Shown here: in pieces, positions 9,343 to 20,572 of the stretch
Layout: each line of letters opens with the position of its first letter
Numbering within the stretch: position 1 is the stretch's first letter
Assembly: GCA_010014835.2 (NCBI GenBank)
Contig: JAAAKB020000008.1
Span: 3,680,470 to 3,701,044 of the forward strand
Direction: 5' to 3'
DNA from: Apostichopus leukothele
Lineage: Eukaryota > Echinodermata > Holothuroidea > Aspidochirotida > Stichopodidae
DNA length: 20,575 nucleotides
Translations under genes and position numbers: made by a program
The notes under the pieces: model-generated
What the model was told of the DNA's origin: nothing
The model's input: only the letters and a program-made list of their open reading frames with translations
The model's database searches: none

Positions 9343-10400
9343 CTAGAATGGAAATATAAAGACATCATAAATAATGTAACTGTTACTCAGTGTCAACACA
9401 CTGTTAATCATATTTCTATTAAAGTTATTGGACAACCAACAGAGGCTCAATGTAACCCCTCTTGGTGGCTTGAAACTAGCCAGTTCAGTGAAAGCTGGAT
9501 CTTACATACTATGAGGTACTGTACTGAAGTACTAGTTCCACAACAACATACAGTACTGTAATCTGGCCAATAGAAGGATCATACAAGTCAATATACATCA
9601 ATAGGGATCCATGGTTACTGCTTGTACTGTACACCTTTGACATGTATCCTACTAGTGATGGACATTAGATTTTAGCTTGTACGGTGCGTCTTACTGCCAT
9701 TTGTGCGCCAAAATATTGTACATTCCACAGTAAAAAAGACTGCATAAAGTATCACAAATTTGATCCAGATTTTTTGTATCTGGACAATTAACCTCTGAAG
9801 TCTTCCAACAACAATACATGACATGTATGGCTAGTACAATAACCAAGGCAGCTGACCAAACTTAGAGGAAACTTGGACAACAGTGCCAAAGGTTATCCCA
9901 TAGCACTTGACATGGTAAGATAAAGGCATGCATTTGTAAAGATGTCAAAAACTTTTCACTGCATATTGGAATGAAAAACTCAACAATTTAGACAATATCA
10001 AAATGCCTGTAATCTTAAAGGAGGCATGTTACCCAGTCACCACCACAATTGGTCAATGTGATATCTAGATCAATGTCACAACTTCCCCTGGAAACAGCTT
10101 TATGAAAATCTTATTCCATTAACTAGATATCCCAGAATTAATGTTTCTTCACACACAAACATAAGAAATTATCACCCAAATGTGCATTTAGTGTATGTGT
10201 TAGTGAATGTTTTCTTTACTTACTACAATGTTTCTTTTGGAGATGGGTTTTGCACATGCTGAATCTAAAATTTTGAAAAAAAACTTAACATGACCCAAAG
10301 ATGGCATATGTTTCAATTACAAAGAAAATAAGGTACCAGAAAGACGGAAGACTTCTGATCCTTCCATTCTTTGTTGTAACAGAGATTTAATCTACTGCCA

Positions 10401-10442
10401 TATAGGCCTATAGGTTTAGAGTGGCTATAATGTACATGTACA
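10401..10442. other. Two perfect 12-bp palindromes
   Basis: TATAGGCCTATA (10401-10412) and TGTACATGTACA (10431-10442) are both perfectly self-complementary and lie 18 bp apart. The function is unknown. The first contains the AGGCCT word that recurs across the window. Confidence 0.6.
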
Positions 10443-10846
10443 TAACTTGCCTGGATACTTTCACCATGTTTTATCACATGTAACTGTAAGTAAATTAATT
10501 ATAGCTTTATCAACTCACATCCTAATGTCAAGCATCTAGTACTCCCTAAAGAGGATGCTTTCATTCCTTAATGAGGTGAAAGCCCTTGATCAACACCTTC
10601 CCTAAACAAAGCATTAAGTCAATGTGCTTGCTATCATAAAAGAGGAGACAAAAGATACCCAGAAAGGCGCGAAAAGCACCCAATGTCAACTACAATAACC
10701 CAGCCACGTTAGGATTTCTTTCAAGTGGCAAAACCTTCTCATAGTATTGCAATGTCGTCGTCGTCAACAACAAAGCTACGGTCAATATTATAGGGATGAT
10801 GGTTACACTCCCTCATAGCAAATAATTTGAGTTGCGAGAGTGTAAA

Positions 10847-10866
10847 TGAAGACACCTTTGTCTTCA
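10847..10866. other. Perfect hairpin, 8-bp stem and 4-nt loop
   Basis: TGAAGACA, loop CCTT, TGTCTTCA. It is followed by a short CT microsatellite (about 10888-10901) and a weaker GGGTT/AACCC inverted repeat at about 10922-10936. No terminator or element family is recognised. Confidence 0.6.
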
Positions 10867-12482
10867 CAATTTGCAGGGTACAGGACCTTTCTCTCTCTCT
10901 CTGCAACATCAGGAGATTCCAGGGTTAAATAAACCCACACGACTTCCTCAGAGGTGCCAAAGCATAAAATTTGGCTTAGTGCACACCAGGCAAATATTTT
11001 TCCAGTTTTTTTTAATTTTATTTTTGTATTATAACACTGGCACACTTAGTGGTTCTGTACAAGACATGGTTCATCAACAGAGTACAATACCAAACAAAGT
11101 CAGACAATGAACTTGACAATATAAACACCCAAATGCTCAAGCCGTCTGTCTTGTTCCACAAATCGTAATGTGCTTTAAGCTACATATCACACATAACCCC
11201 CAAAATTGATGGTTAGCTATATTTGGAAATACAACTACACATGAAGGAGTTTAAACTAGAAGTGCATTCGACCTATCGACCTTCACCTTTTTTTCCCTCT
11301 CAAAATGGTCTCTCAATACATAAAAGTGGAGAGTTGCATGAGTTAAGAGAGACACACACAGTAGCCGTGACCAGAGATCTTCACAGTGTGTTTAAAATCT
11401 TCCACAGTTTGTGTCACTAGCTTTTTTACAGCAGTTACACACATTAGCTTTTCTGTGAAATTCAGATTAAGTATCCAACTACTTTAATATATTGTTGTGG
11501 CAATAACCATGTTGAGAAAAGAAAGGTGAAATATGAGAATTGCAAAAACAAAAGCAAAACAATACACAGAACATGTTAAGGACAACATATCTTTTATTAT
11601 TTTATAGGTATCATATCTTATTTTATTCTTGTCAGACAGTCCCTTTAAGAGAAACACTTGATCATTAGCACAGGAAGTAGTAAAACAAAAGCATACAGAT
11701 AACACTTAACTTAAATAAAGGAAGATGTAGCACTAGTGTCAACAAGAATTGGACAGTTAAATTTATAAAGAGAATACAGGGTTCCAAAGGTCTTTAGAGC
11801 AATATAATGTACATAAAACCTTGCAGTGCCCATGAATTCAAACACAGTACTGTACAAGACCTTACTCCAGTCTCCTAGTTCACAAATGCACTGTAGACTG
11901 TCCCATAAGACCACAAGCTATGTCCAACAACTTTTTGATCTCCTGTGCTTGGCAATGCACATATAGGGTACAGCCAAACGTACCTAAAAAATCGTTCGGT
12001 GTACTAAATATCTTGGCAGCCCGTATCTTTGTGAGTCATTATTTAAAATATTTTTCATTGACTTAATGCACAGTTTGTACAAGTGATACTTACCAATGTA
12101 AGTGGGCTAAAAGGGGAAAATTTGGACTTCAATGGCCATTTACATATAATAAACTATAGTTGAAAGACAATGCCAACTGCATTGTCTATCATATCAACTC
12201 TATTAATAACAAAAACAAAACCTGCAGAATAGTGGAGACTTATTCAGTGCTTGATATAGGTCAAGAATACTCTGCCATACCTTAACTGTGGTCCAAAAGA
12301 ATGCACCAAAATAAAAAAATACCAAGAGATATTTATGAATGCAAAACTAAGCCCAAGTTATAGTTGGTTCACTTCTGAATGGTACATCTAGAGAAGGAAT
12401 ATGAAGTGGGTGCTGCTGAGTGCTGAACCAGAAGTGGGTCAGAGAAGATGCAGAACTAAAATCTCACCAAGTTTAATAGGTA

Positions 12483-12527
12483 AGGTAGATAGTGATAGTG
12501 CAAATGTTAATTGGAGACAGGTAAGAG
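12483..12527 (+). repeat. Dispersed repeat copy B (pair with 8976-9021)
   Basis: This is the second copy of the roughly 45-bp word, ending in GGAGACAGGTAAGAG. The similarity stops on both sides, which suggests remnants of an old interspersed element rather than a segmental duplication. Confidence 0.6.
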
Positions 12528-13865
12528 TAGGTTAATTACCTATGAGGGGGCATTGTTTGCTGAGAAGCTTGTTTCAATAAGATGTTTTTCACATGTCACA
12601 TTCACTTATCAGATCTGTTTGACCTTTAATATAGAACAGTACCAGCTTGTGGGACAACCTTTTCAAATGTTCATTACCTTCTAAGACATCAAAAGCTGGC
12701 CCACATATTAGAACTGAGTCATTTTGTTGAAAGCCATAACATCTTTTGGCACATTTAACCCCAAACTTTGCTAACCTCAAACTGTAAAATTTCCTCTTCA
12801 AACTGGAGTACCTAACAGTTCAGCTTCTTGGGAAATTTATGCTCTTTAAAATATTTTGGAAACACAAAAGAATTTTGTTTATCCACATAGGAAGTAGACC
12901 TCCATTTATCCCTCTCTCCAAATCCTGCTTTTGATGTTTGTCATGAAATGCACAATAAAATCTTGAGCAGCTCAAGACCACAGAGGTAATAGCAAGGACC
13001 TAACAAAAGGCTAACATTGTCCTCAAAGGGCAAGTGAGAGTTATGGTACTCTAAACTGTGCCAAGGGCAATGTTATTCCTGTTTTGTGGCTCTAATACAG
13101 GAAAGAATTTGGAATTTTAGCAATATTAAAGGGGGTCTTATTCAAATCCCCAGAGTTCAATATACATAAGAAAATGATCAGAAAGGAACAAAATTCCCTT
13201 CCAAGTACCACATCTTTGAATATCATTGGTTGAAGAAATCTCTAGAAGGAAGATGGGCTTTGGTCAATGTGACAGTACCTGCAACTGCTTTATTGATTCA
13301 AATGACTTCAGCAGAAAGTCTGTAGTAAAAGGCTTTGAGTCACATGCTTGGCAAGGCATCTTTGTGTACTGCATTGTTAGTAGGGGTATTCAAACCTTCT
13401 GTGGTGTCTGTTTTATTTGTGATACTTAAATACCAGAAAAATCTGTGAGAAAATTGTCACAAGCTGAGAAAAGCAAGTCAATTTTTGGTGATAAGGTAAA
13501 AAATGCCCAAACAAGGCATCACTGAAAAATTGATAGTTGGTAAAACTGAACTATCCAAAGTCAAAATCCCATTGTTGTGACATCCTCTGAAATAGATTCA
13601 GAAGGAAGAGGGATGTGACCTTAGAGGGGGTCATTGGTGGGCCCAGTGTAAAAATGCTACCATTTTGAAGTCTTGGTAGATCAGAGTGTGAATATAGGTG
13701 ACAGAAAAGAGAGCAGATGGAAGCAGTAGATTCTTTAAAGTGATTATTCTCTAAGCTCTAAATAAAACACTGCTCATACAATGTTGACATACAAACCATA
13801 CTGCAGCAAATTCAATGTATAAGCTAGCCACCTTAATCAAAGCTTTCTTCAATAGCATACTATAC

Positions 13866-13898
13866 TATACAGATATCTGTTCTATACAGATATCTGTT
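13866..13898. repeat. Doublet of a palindromic 17-bp unit
   Basis: TATACAGATATCTGTT occurs twice with period 17. Each copy contains the perfect 12-bp palindrome ACAGATATCTGT, so the two copies can also pair with each other. Confidence 0.8.
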
Positions 13899-15496
13899 AC
13901 CAGCTTATCCCTCAATTCCTTCAGTCTTTTGTAACCACAGTTATCAATGGATATGGCTTTTATAAATAGACATCCAAACTCCTCTGGTAGCTGAGCAGCA
14001 AAAGGAGACTGAATACTTGAATAGTCAGACCTGTATTATCTTGATCATAAGGTGATTATTGCTTCCATTCACTGTTGACTTGACTATGGCCTCACACAAT
14101 AAAAGTGTCCAGTGTAGAGCAAACATTGGACAATGCGTATACCTTTGTGCACAAGAAGAGTATTCTAAAAGGTAAACAGCAGGAAACTCAACAGGCAACA
14201 GTGATAATCTTTGATCAATAACTTCCATCACTGCATCACAATGGGAACGGTTTCAAGACAAACTGAGGACTCTCAACAAGATTTCTCACAATAGTTCAAA
14301 GACAGACACAAAATCGAACTTAAAACGGTGTCTTGTTTGCCAGTTTCCCCAAACCTGTAGATTCTACAATTACTAAATTGCAATTGATCCAGCCCAGACA
14401 CCCCCGCATCAACTTTTCATCAAACTGAACTTAAATATCGAGAAATTAATCAACTTCATTCAAGTTTAACATTTTGTCGGCCATATACTTTTATACATAA
14501 ATTCACATAAAAATTCCTTGCATAAAGTCAGAAATCATCGATTGTTTTTTTAAATTAATGTTTTCTTCAATATTTGAAACAAACTTCGATAACCACATTA
14601 ATGAACTTCATCGCTATTTCTAACACCAACTCAAAAGCTGATATTACAAGAACTAGGCTGCTAGCATTTCTTTCAAGTTAATATGCACTCGATGACACTC
14701 TATTAAAAACTTCCCATAACTGATAAAAAAAGGATACCTTTAATTATGACAGACTTGTGAGATCAACAGGGACTTGTCACTCTTGTGTCATATTAATTAT
14801 ATTTACATGTATGTATCTACTTACAACCATGTAGAAAGTTGTACCTCCGTTAGTGTTAATTGAAATGGACTTATCTTGAAACATGTGCAAGTCAGTATGT
14901 CTACATTCCACATTAAAAACCATTTGAGATGGATATATGCTGCACAATATTTTCTCTGTGATGTTACATAATTTGTAATTTAAACTCGATCTCAATTGCA
15001 ACAAAACCACTGGATAGCTACATAGCTGTAATGTACAGTAGAACAACAACAACCTTTATAAACCAGCCAAACAATACTTTACAACACTACTGTACCATTG
15101 ATAAATAGCTACTGCTGACACAATGTCAGATGCAATAGTGAGAATAGCCAAAGTAAAATTAATATTCATATACTCTGGGAGTTTGGCAAGATGACACAAT
15201 AGTGTGTGCACACTAATTGGCAGGCAGCAGGTCAAAGGTTTACAACCAAGGATAACAATTGGTTTTTAGTGTCTTTCATATTTCAAAATTTGGACCTTAA
15301 GATCTATGTGACCTACAGTAGGATCTTGTGATGTTAAATTAAATAGCACAGAATCAGAAGATGCAGATAATCAATTTTTCACTAAATTGTCACTTTACAT
15401 CACAAATGGTTGTTACTGGTCAGAATTGTCCAGGTACTGACAGGTTTCCCTAAACCTGGCCAAAGTGAATGAACCAGATGATATGCCACAGTTGAT

Positions 15497-15872
15497 TAGA
15501 AAAGCATATCAAAAAAATAGTCTCGCAGAAGTGCTCACTTTTATTAGTGTGCAGTCACAAAATTAGATATATGACATGGTGTTGTAACGTAGTATCGTTC
15601 TATTACCATACCTAGCATCGTTAAAACTCTATGGTATTACACAGTGTACACAAATCTCTACCTTGCTTGAAATAGAACGTAGAAAAAGTAGAAAAGCATA
15701 TCAAAAACATAGTCTAGCAAAAGTGCTCACTTTTATTGGTGTGCAGTCACAAAATTAGATATATGACATGGTGTTGTAACGTACTGTAGTATCGTTCTAG
15801 TACCTTACCTAGCATCGTTAAAACACTATGTTATTACACAGTGTACACAAATCTCTACCTTGCTTGAAATAG
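15497..15872. repeat. 192-bp tandem duplication
   Basis: Copy 1 (15497-15675) and copy 2 (15689-15872) start at TAGAAAAGCATATCAAAAA and end at CTTGCTTGAAATAG. They differ by about a dozen substitutions and a 5-bp insertion in copy 2 (GTACTGTAGTATCG against GTAGTATCG). The inner word ACAGTGTACACAAATCT also occurs at 4292-4308 in intron 2, so the duplicated unit may include an old dispersed repeat. There is no coding capacity. Confidence 0.93.
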
Positions 15873-16816
15873 CACTTTCACAATATTACACCGGTGATGT
15901 ATTTCTGAACAATTTAAACATAAGTCGTAAAGTATGTCACAGTGCACACCCTCCACATTGTTAGAAGTTCCTACTGTACTTCATAGAAGGCTACACATTG
16001 ATTATGTGTATCTTCATTTTTGCTAAAGAATACCAATACAAAATCATTTCAAACATGTGCTATAACAGCCACTAGCCTAACAGCCACAATCTTACACAGT
16101 ATCATCAGGTAACCTGTACTATAGCAATTACCAGAATGTTCCAGCAATGTTTAGTACCTGTCTGACAATCAGTAATTGGAAAAATGACATTTAAAAGCAT
16201 CAGTTTGCAATTAATTTGCCATAATTTGGAATAATGGAAGGTAAGCAAATAGATTTGAGGGGTACTCTGAAAAACTCAAGTATGTGTGATTATGGCATGG
16301 CTAGATCAGTATGATACAAAGTTCTACATGACATTATAAAATTCATAAAATCTTTAAGACCTCTTGATAACATTGCAAGAAAAGTTTTAGCTTAGATTAT
16401 AATACTCCATTTACTTTAAGATTCAATGATACAAATGGATGAAGTTCTCAATACCTCCCAAGTTCCAATCAAAGCCTTATATACTATGGACTAAGATTGA
16501 GGTTAACTTTGCGATGAAAAAGTTCCTAAGAAAATACCCCAGTGCACCTTACCTATACACCAAAAGAAATGATGTAGGCAGGCAGAATGAGTGAAAGTTT
16601 GTTGGTACTCACAATGGACTTAAGGCTCTTACCCTTTCTATTACTTCTGCACTTTTCTTAGATGAGCCTAGGCACATTGGTTTCTCAGCAAGTGGTAAGT
16701 AGATTTATGAAAAATACCATGCCAAGTTCCTGTCCAATTTTATTCGAATTACAGAATGAAGACACAATCTTAATTCTAACTTGCTATCCAACATATGTAG
16801 GCCAACCTGCATGATA

Positions 16817-16865
16817 GGCCTACATTAATTTAGACTTACATTAATTTAGGCCTACATTAATTTAG
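16817..16865. repeat. Three copies of a 16-bp unit
   Basis: ACATTAATTTAG recurs at 16822, 16838 and 16854 (period 16). Two of the copies are joined to the common TAGGCCT word. Confidence 0.85.
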
Positions 16866-17417
16866 TACAACAACAGTACATATTTTCATAACATGACAAA
16901 AGCAAGAGCACTGGAATGCAAAATCTAGACAGCCAAAAAGCCTTAGAAGACTTAGGTACTAACGTTTAAGCCCAAGCCTAATAATAGTAATAGTATAGCC
17001 GTACAACAAACTGACATGCTTAACTTAGGCCTACAGTTCAGAAATTGAATGAAAGTATGCTTTTCTCAAATGGGCTAAGCCTAGTAACCTCCATAATTAC
17101 ATGGCTCTGGCGTTAACTTTTCAAGCTGATCAAATAATTATTTACTGTGTCTGAATTTGCTCCCCTGATTAAATCCTGACCTACAATTTGACATACATTA
17201 CGATTAGTACATGTCTGCATGGGACCTACATACTAATACACACATGTACTAAGGTAATGATCTATGCATTGGTTTTGTACACTGTTGCACCGCACAGTAC
17301 AGCGTGAGGAGCAGTGTATGTCTAACTACATATTATGCACCGTAACGTTTGGTAAGTCAGTGCATAACGTTAGAGTTAATCAGGAAAATCGCCGGTGTTT
17401 GGTTGAAAAATACTCAC

Positions 17418-17446
17418 TCATCCAACGGTGTCTCTTTTTTCTCCAT
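17418..17446 (-). CDS. SPRED: SPRED family protein, coding exon 1 (start codon and residues 1-10)
   Basis: This short first coding exon encodes MEKKETPLD plus two bases (GA) of a split codon. The start has G at -3 and G at +4, a good Kozak context. An in-frame TAG at 17471-17473 lies upstream, so no longer N-terminus is possible in the contiguous sequence. The donor is GA|GTGAGT, perfect on the intron side and lacking only the usual G at -1. The split codon completes to GAG (E10) with the first base of exon 2, giving a junction reading LDEDTCLIRVKA. From memory, human SPRED2 begins MTEETHPDDDSYIVRVKAVV, an acidic short leader of similar length followed by the same RVKA strand. SPRED genes are known to have a very short first coding exon. 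The exon was found by searching the minus strand for an ATG-to-donor segment of the phase exon 2 requires, so conservation of the leader is the main independent support. The 5'UTR continues to higher coordinates, with its end unknown. Confidence 0.82.
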
Positions 17447-17470
17447 GTCAGTGAGGATTTCCTCTTTATG

Positions 17471-17500
17471 CTACCTCCTTTGAAAACATATGTAATCCAT
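17471..17500 (-). promoter_or_regulatory. Possible upstream ORF in SPRED 5' leader
   Basis: An ATG at 17498-17500 opens a nine-codon frame (MDYICFQRR) ending in TAG at 17471-17473, in the same frame as the SPRED start and 24 nt before it. If the transcript includes this stretch, it would be a short uORF that could reduce SPRED translation. Transcription of this stretch is not shown by the sequence. Confidence 0.3.
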
Positions 17501-20493
17501 TATTATCCTTTTTGCCTTTTTTCCGACGAGATATCCTGAAGCTTTGCTAAGTATGTACCTGTACGAGAATACACATGTTGAGAGCAAGCTAGCCCCATGA
17601 ATCACAGAGAGGAAATGATTTACCTTAGCACTCAAATAGGTTCACATAAGAAAAGTAGTTCTAAGCTGTGACAATAACAAACATTGAGACCTTTTCAGTT
17701 TCCATATATATCGCAAACTGGTGACGAGAAATTGAACAAAATATCAATTAGATGTTATGTGGGTGCAATTCAATGTGTTTACAAATTTGAAACACGATAT
17801 TATAGCCACATTTAGACGAGTGCGGAAGAATTTCTTCCACAGTACGTTTCTTGTTTGTCGCCAAATCCATTTGATATGCAAATTTACTTCCTCTCTGTGG
17901 CCTTGTCAAGGTATCGGCTTACTGAAAGACTTGCTTCAAGTCGTTTTCATCCGGTCAGGGGGAAGTTTCCCCATGTTTACCGCTGATTCAGTATGCCAAT
18001 GTGAAAGTGCTACAGTTCAATCCTACAATGACTCCAGAATCAACCAAGAACATGTAACAATGTTATTGTGATAACTCAACGTGAATAATTTTGAAAACGA
18101 AGTACGATAATCAGATACTACACACCAATGAGCTAAAGAACTTGCATATTGAGACGTGCTGATGACATTTTTTGAATAAAATGCAAATTTCATCGAATTA
18201 CATTTCTGCAAATCAAAATGTCCAAAACTTGCAAGATTCCGCTGAGTATTTACACCGTATCTGCTAATCATATTTCAAATGACAAAATGATCATGATGGC
18301 CTAGGGAAGGGCATACAAACTGGCTTAAACACAAGACAATTTCAAAACAGAAAGTAGTTCAGTAGTGTGTGGAATGGAATAGATCGAAGCCGTTTAGCCG
18401 GAACTACACAATGACAATGCGTTTAGTTATTGCGCGTATTCATTTTTGTAAATATCAATAATTATTACGCAATAATCAGTAGTGAACATCGTCAATTTAG
18501 GGTATTCTCCATGTTAATGCTCAGAGTATAGAAGTAAACAGGGGTGAGGGGACAATAATTATTGCTAATCATTGCTCAACTAAAGCATCGCTTTCTTATC
18601 TTAAAGTTTCTCTGTTGCTGTTTCTTCGTCTACACACCCAGCTGTGCCATGCGCCCACATGTTCAATAAACGCATTTATATTTGCATAATAATAATTACC
18701 AATAGGTACGGCATTACATAAGCTTTCATTCAAATAACGTTTGCAAGTGCTCCGCAAATTTTACGAGAAAAATTGGACTTCTTAAAAAAATAAATACATG
18801 GGTTTCATGACGTTGTATGAGGAAATGCTTACGTAAGGTGAAGACTTTGAAATTCTTCACTATAAAGGTCAACTTAAGTTAGATACGGTTGTGTGGCAAT
18901 AATTCACGTCAATGGGTGTGGTTGCTCCTTGTTTATCTGTTTTTGAGGGTGTACAGTTAGTTTGACTTAGTCATCGGAAACTATACGAATCCTTTATCCA
19001 CAAATATTTGGCCACAGTGCGTATATACTAATACATAACAGGCTCAAATGGGCAGACGGAGATATGTAACTCACGGTGATAACATTTTGATGTAAAACAC
19101 GAAGTACTACAGACCAACAATTGAGCTGATGACTTAAAGTAACTGTGAACACTTGACATTTCTGTTGAGGGGGAAAACTGTAAAAATCCTCAGTTTCCTA
19201 TGCAACTTGATTGTATACGTCGTGTGGTTTTAGCATTCCTTATAGTCCAAATATTTTACAAGTCGCCAGTTACACTTTCAGAGTTCTACAAAATTGCATG
19301 GAACTAATCCGTGAATCGTTTGAAATAACTCACCAGGAAACAAACAAACGGGTCACTAAGGGTAGAAATGGAGGGCGAAGGGGGTGAGGGGCAACTGAGT
19401 TGGTTCCCATCGATGAACCGACAATTAGACACTACACGTTCCTGACATTGAATACGTAACTGCTAGTACTCTCCCATACTGCTAGGTTTATTACGGTTTT
19501 GTTCGACAATATTCCAGTTTGAATGAGCTACTGTGTATGGGGGAAGCGCTCGCAATTTTCCTTCCCCCTAGATTAATGGTCTAGCTCAACAGCTGGCATA
19601 TATCACGTCGAATATTGATAAAGGTTTCTGAATAATTCAGTTGACGCGGACGAGGGTAGGGGAGTCCCTAGTTCATATACTGACCATATCCCTGAACAGT
19701 ACAGTTTTTATCAGATCTGTCGATATAGTACGATTCCACACATACGCACATATGTCTCATAAGGGTTAGTAAGAAGCATTTATTTGTTCCAAATGCTCTT
19801 AATCAAGTTTTTACCACTGCCTGATGCCACTGACTGCTACATATATACGTTATATTTCATTCTAAATTTCGTAAAACGCTTTCCACCACTACCACAACCC
19901 GACCATACCTGAAAAATACTGCCACTCTAGAAAGTAAGCGCAATCCATCATTGCATTAAAGCATCATTACATTAATATGAAAATATGAAACGCACATACA
20001 AGGGTAAAACCAAAGCAAACAATTTAGATTACCATGGTGCGGCTCCTGCTAAACCACTAATCAGCTATATGCCTTAAGTTCAATGGTTAGTTAATGTAAC
20101 GGTGAACTGTTATAGGCTTCGATTCTAGGCTTGGTGTCAACATTTTATTTTGTGCCAGAGACGGTTGGTAGGTAATAACACAAAAAAAGAAAGCGTGAAG
20201 GAGCTTTCTGGTTTAACAACGTAAAAGCGGATTGGAAAAGCTGTACGGTCGGACTGACGGAAATCGTCCAGTATAAAATCGATACATGTTCTTTGTGGTA
20301 ACATAATTGTAGATCAATAACCTCTTATAAAGGTATTAAACTAGGTCATCTATTCAAGTATCATGAATGAAACTGTCTACCGAAAGCCAATAATTAGCGT
20401 ATTGAGACTCTTTAGTATACAGCCCTATACCTCTAGGCTGACAGCACAGCGACGTAAGCATTGCTCGCCCTCGGCCTTGTAGCAATGTGTACA

Positions 20494-20523
20494 ATGTATG
20501 TATGTATGTATGTATGTATGTAT
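20494..20523. repeat. (ATGT)n microsatellite
   Basis: About seven and a half copies of ATGT, directly followed by TTTTAGATCC and two hairpins. A simple repeat at the border of a structured segment often marks the end of an interspersed element. Confidence 0.95.
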
Positions 20524-20532
20524 TTTAGATCC

Positions 20533-20572
20533 TCCTGCAAGCAGGAACTCGCGAAGAAGCCATCATTGGCTT
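20533..20572. other. Two adjacent hairpins at window end, possible repeat start
   Basis: TCCTGC-AA-GCAGGA (20533-20546) and AAGCC-ATCATT-GGCTT (20557-20572) are perfect stems 10 bp apart, directly after the ATGT microsatellite. It looks like the edge of an interspersed repeat that continues beyond the window. The family is not identified. Confidence 0.45.

Larger units (their letters stand above)
9343..17417 (-). other. SPRED intron 1 (8075 bp)
   Basis: This intron runs from GTGAGT after exon 1 to TTCTAG before exon 2. It is AT-rich and mostly CpG-poor up to about 17.1 kb. It contains palindromes at 10401-10442, a perfect hairpin at 10847-10866, one copy of a dispersed repeat at 12483-12527, a 17-bp palindromic doublet at 13866-13898, the 192-bp tandem duplication at 15497-15872 and a 16-bp triplet at 16817-16865. 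Stretches 9343-10400, 11100-12480, 12530-13860, 13900-15490 and 15880-16810 show nothing I can identify. Open frames on both strands (longest 91 codons, minus 14777-15052) have no recognised domain. Confidence 0.8.

Noticed and set aside
10803-11045. 80-codon minus-strand frame as a possible SPRED exon 1 or nested gene
   Set aside because: There is no similarity to SPRED leaders and it includes a CT microsatellite and a hairpin. The exon at 17418-17446 fits phase and homology far better.
14777-15052. 91-codon minus-strand frame ending near a GTAAGT donor-like site
   Set aside because: There is no recognised domain, and its inclusion would break the clean exon 1 to exon 2 join.
17757-18071. 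104-codon plus-strand frame as a divergent gene
   Set aside because: There is no recognisable domain, promoter or splice pattern, so it is kept only as a remark in the upstream region.
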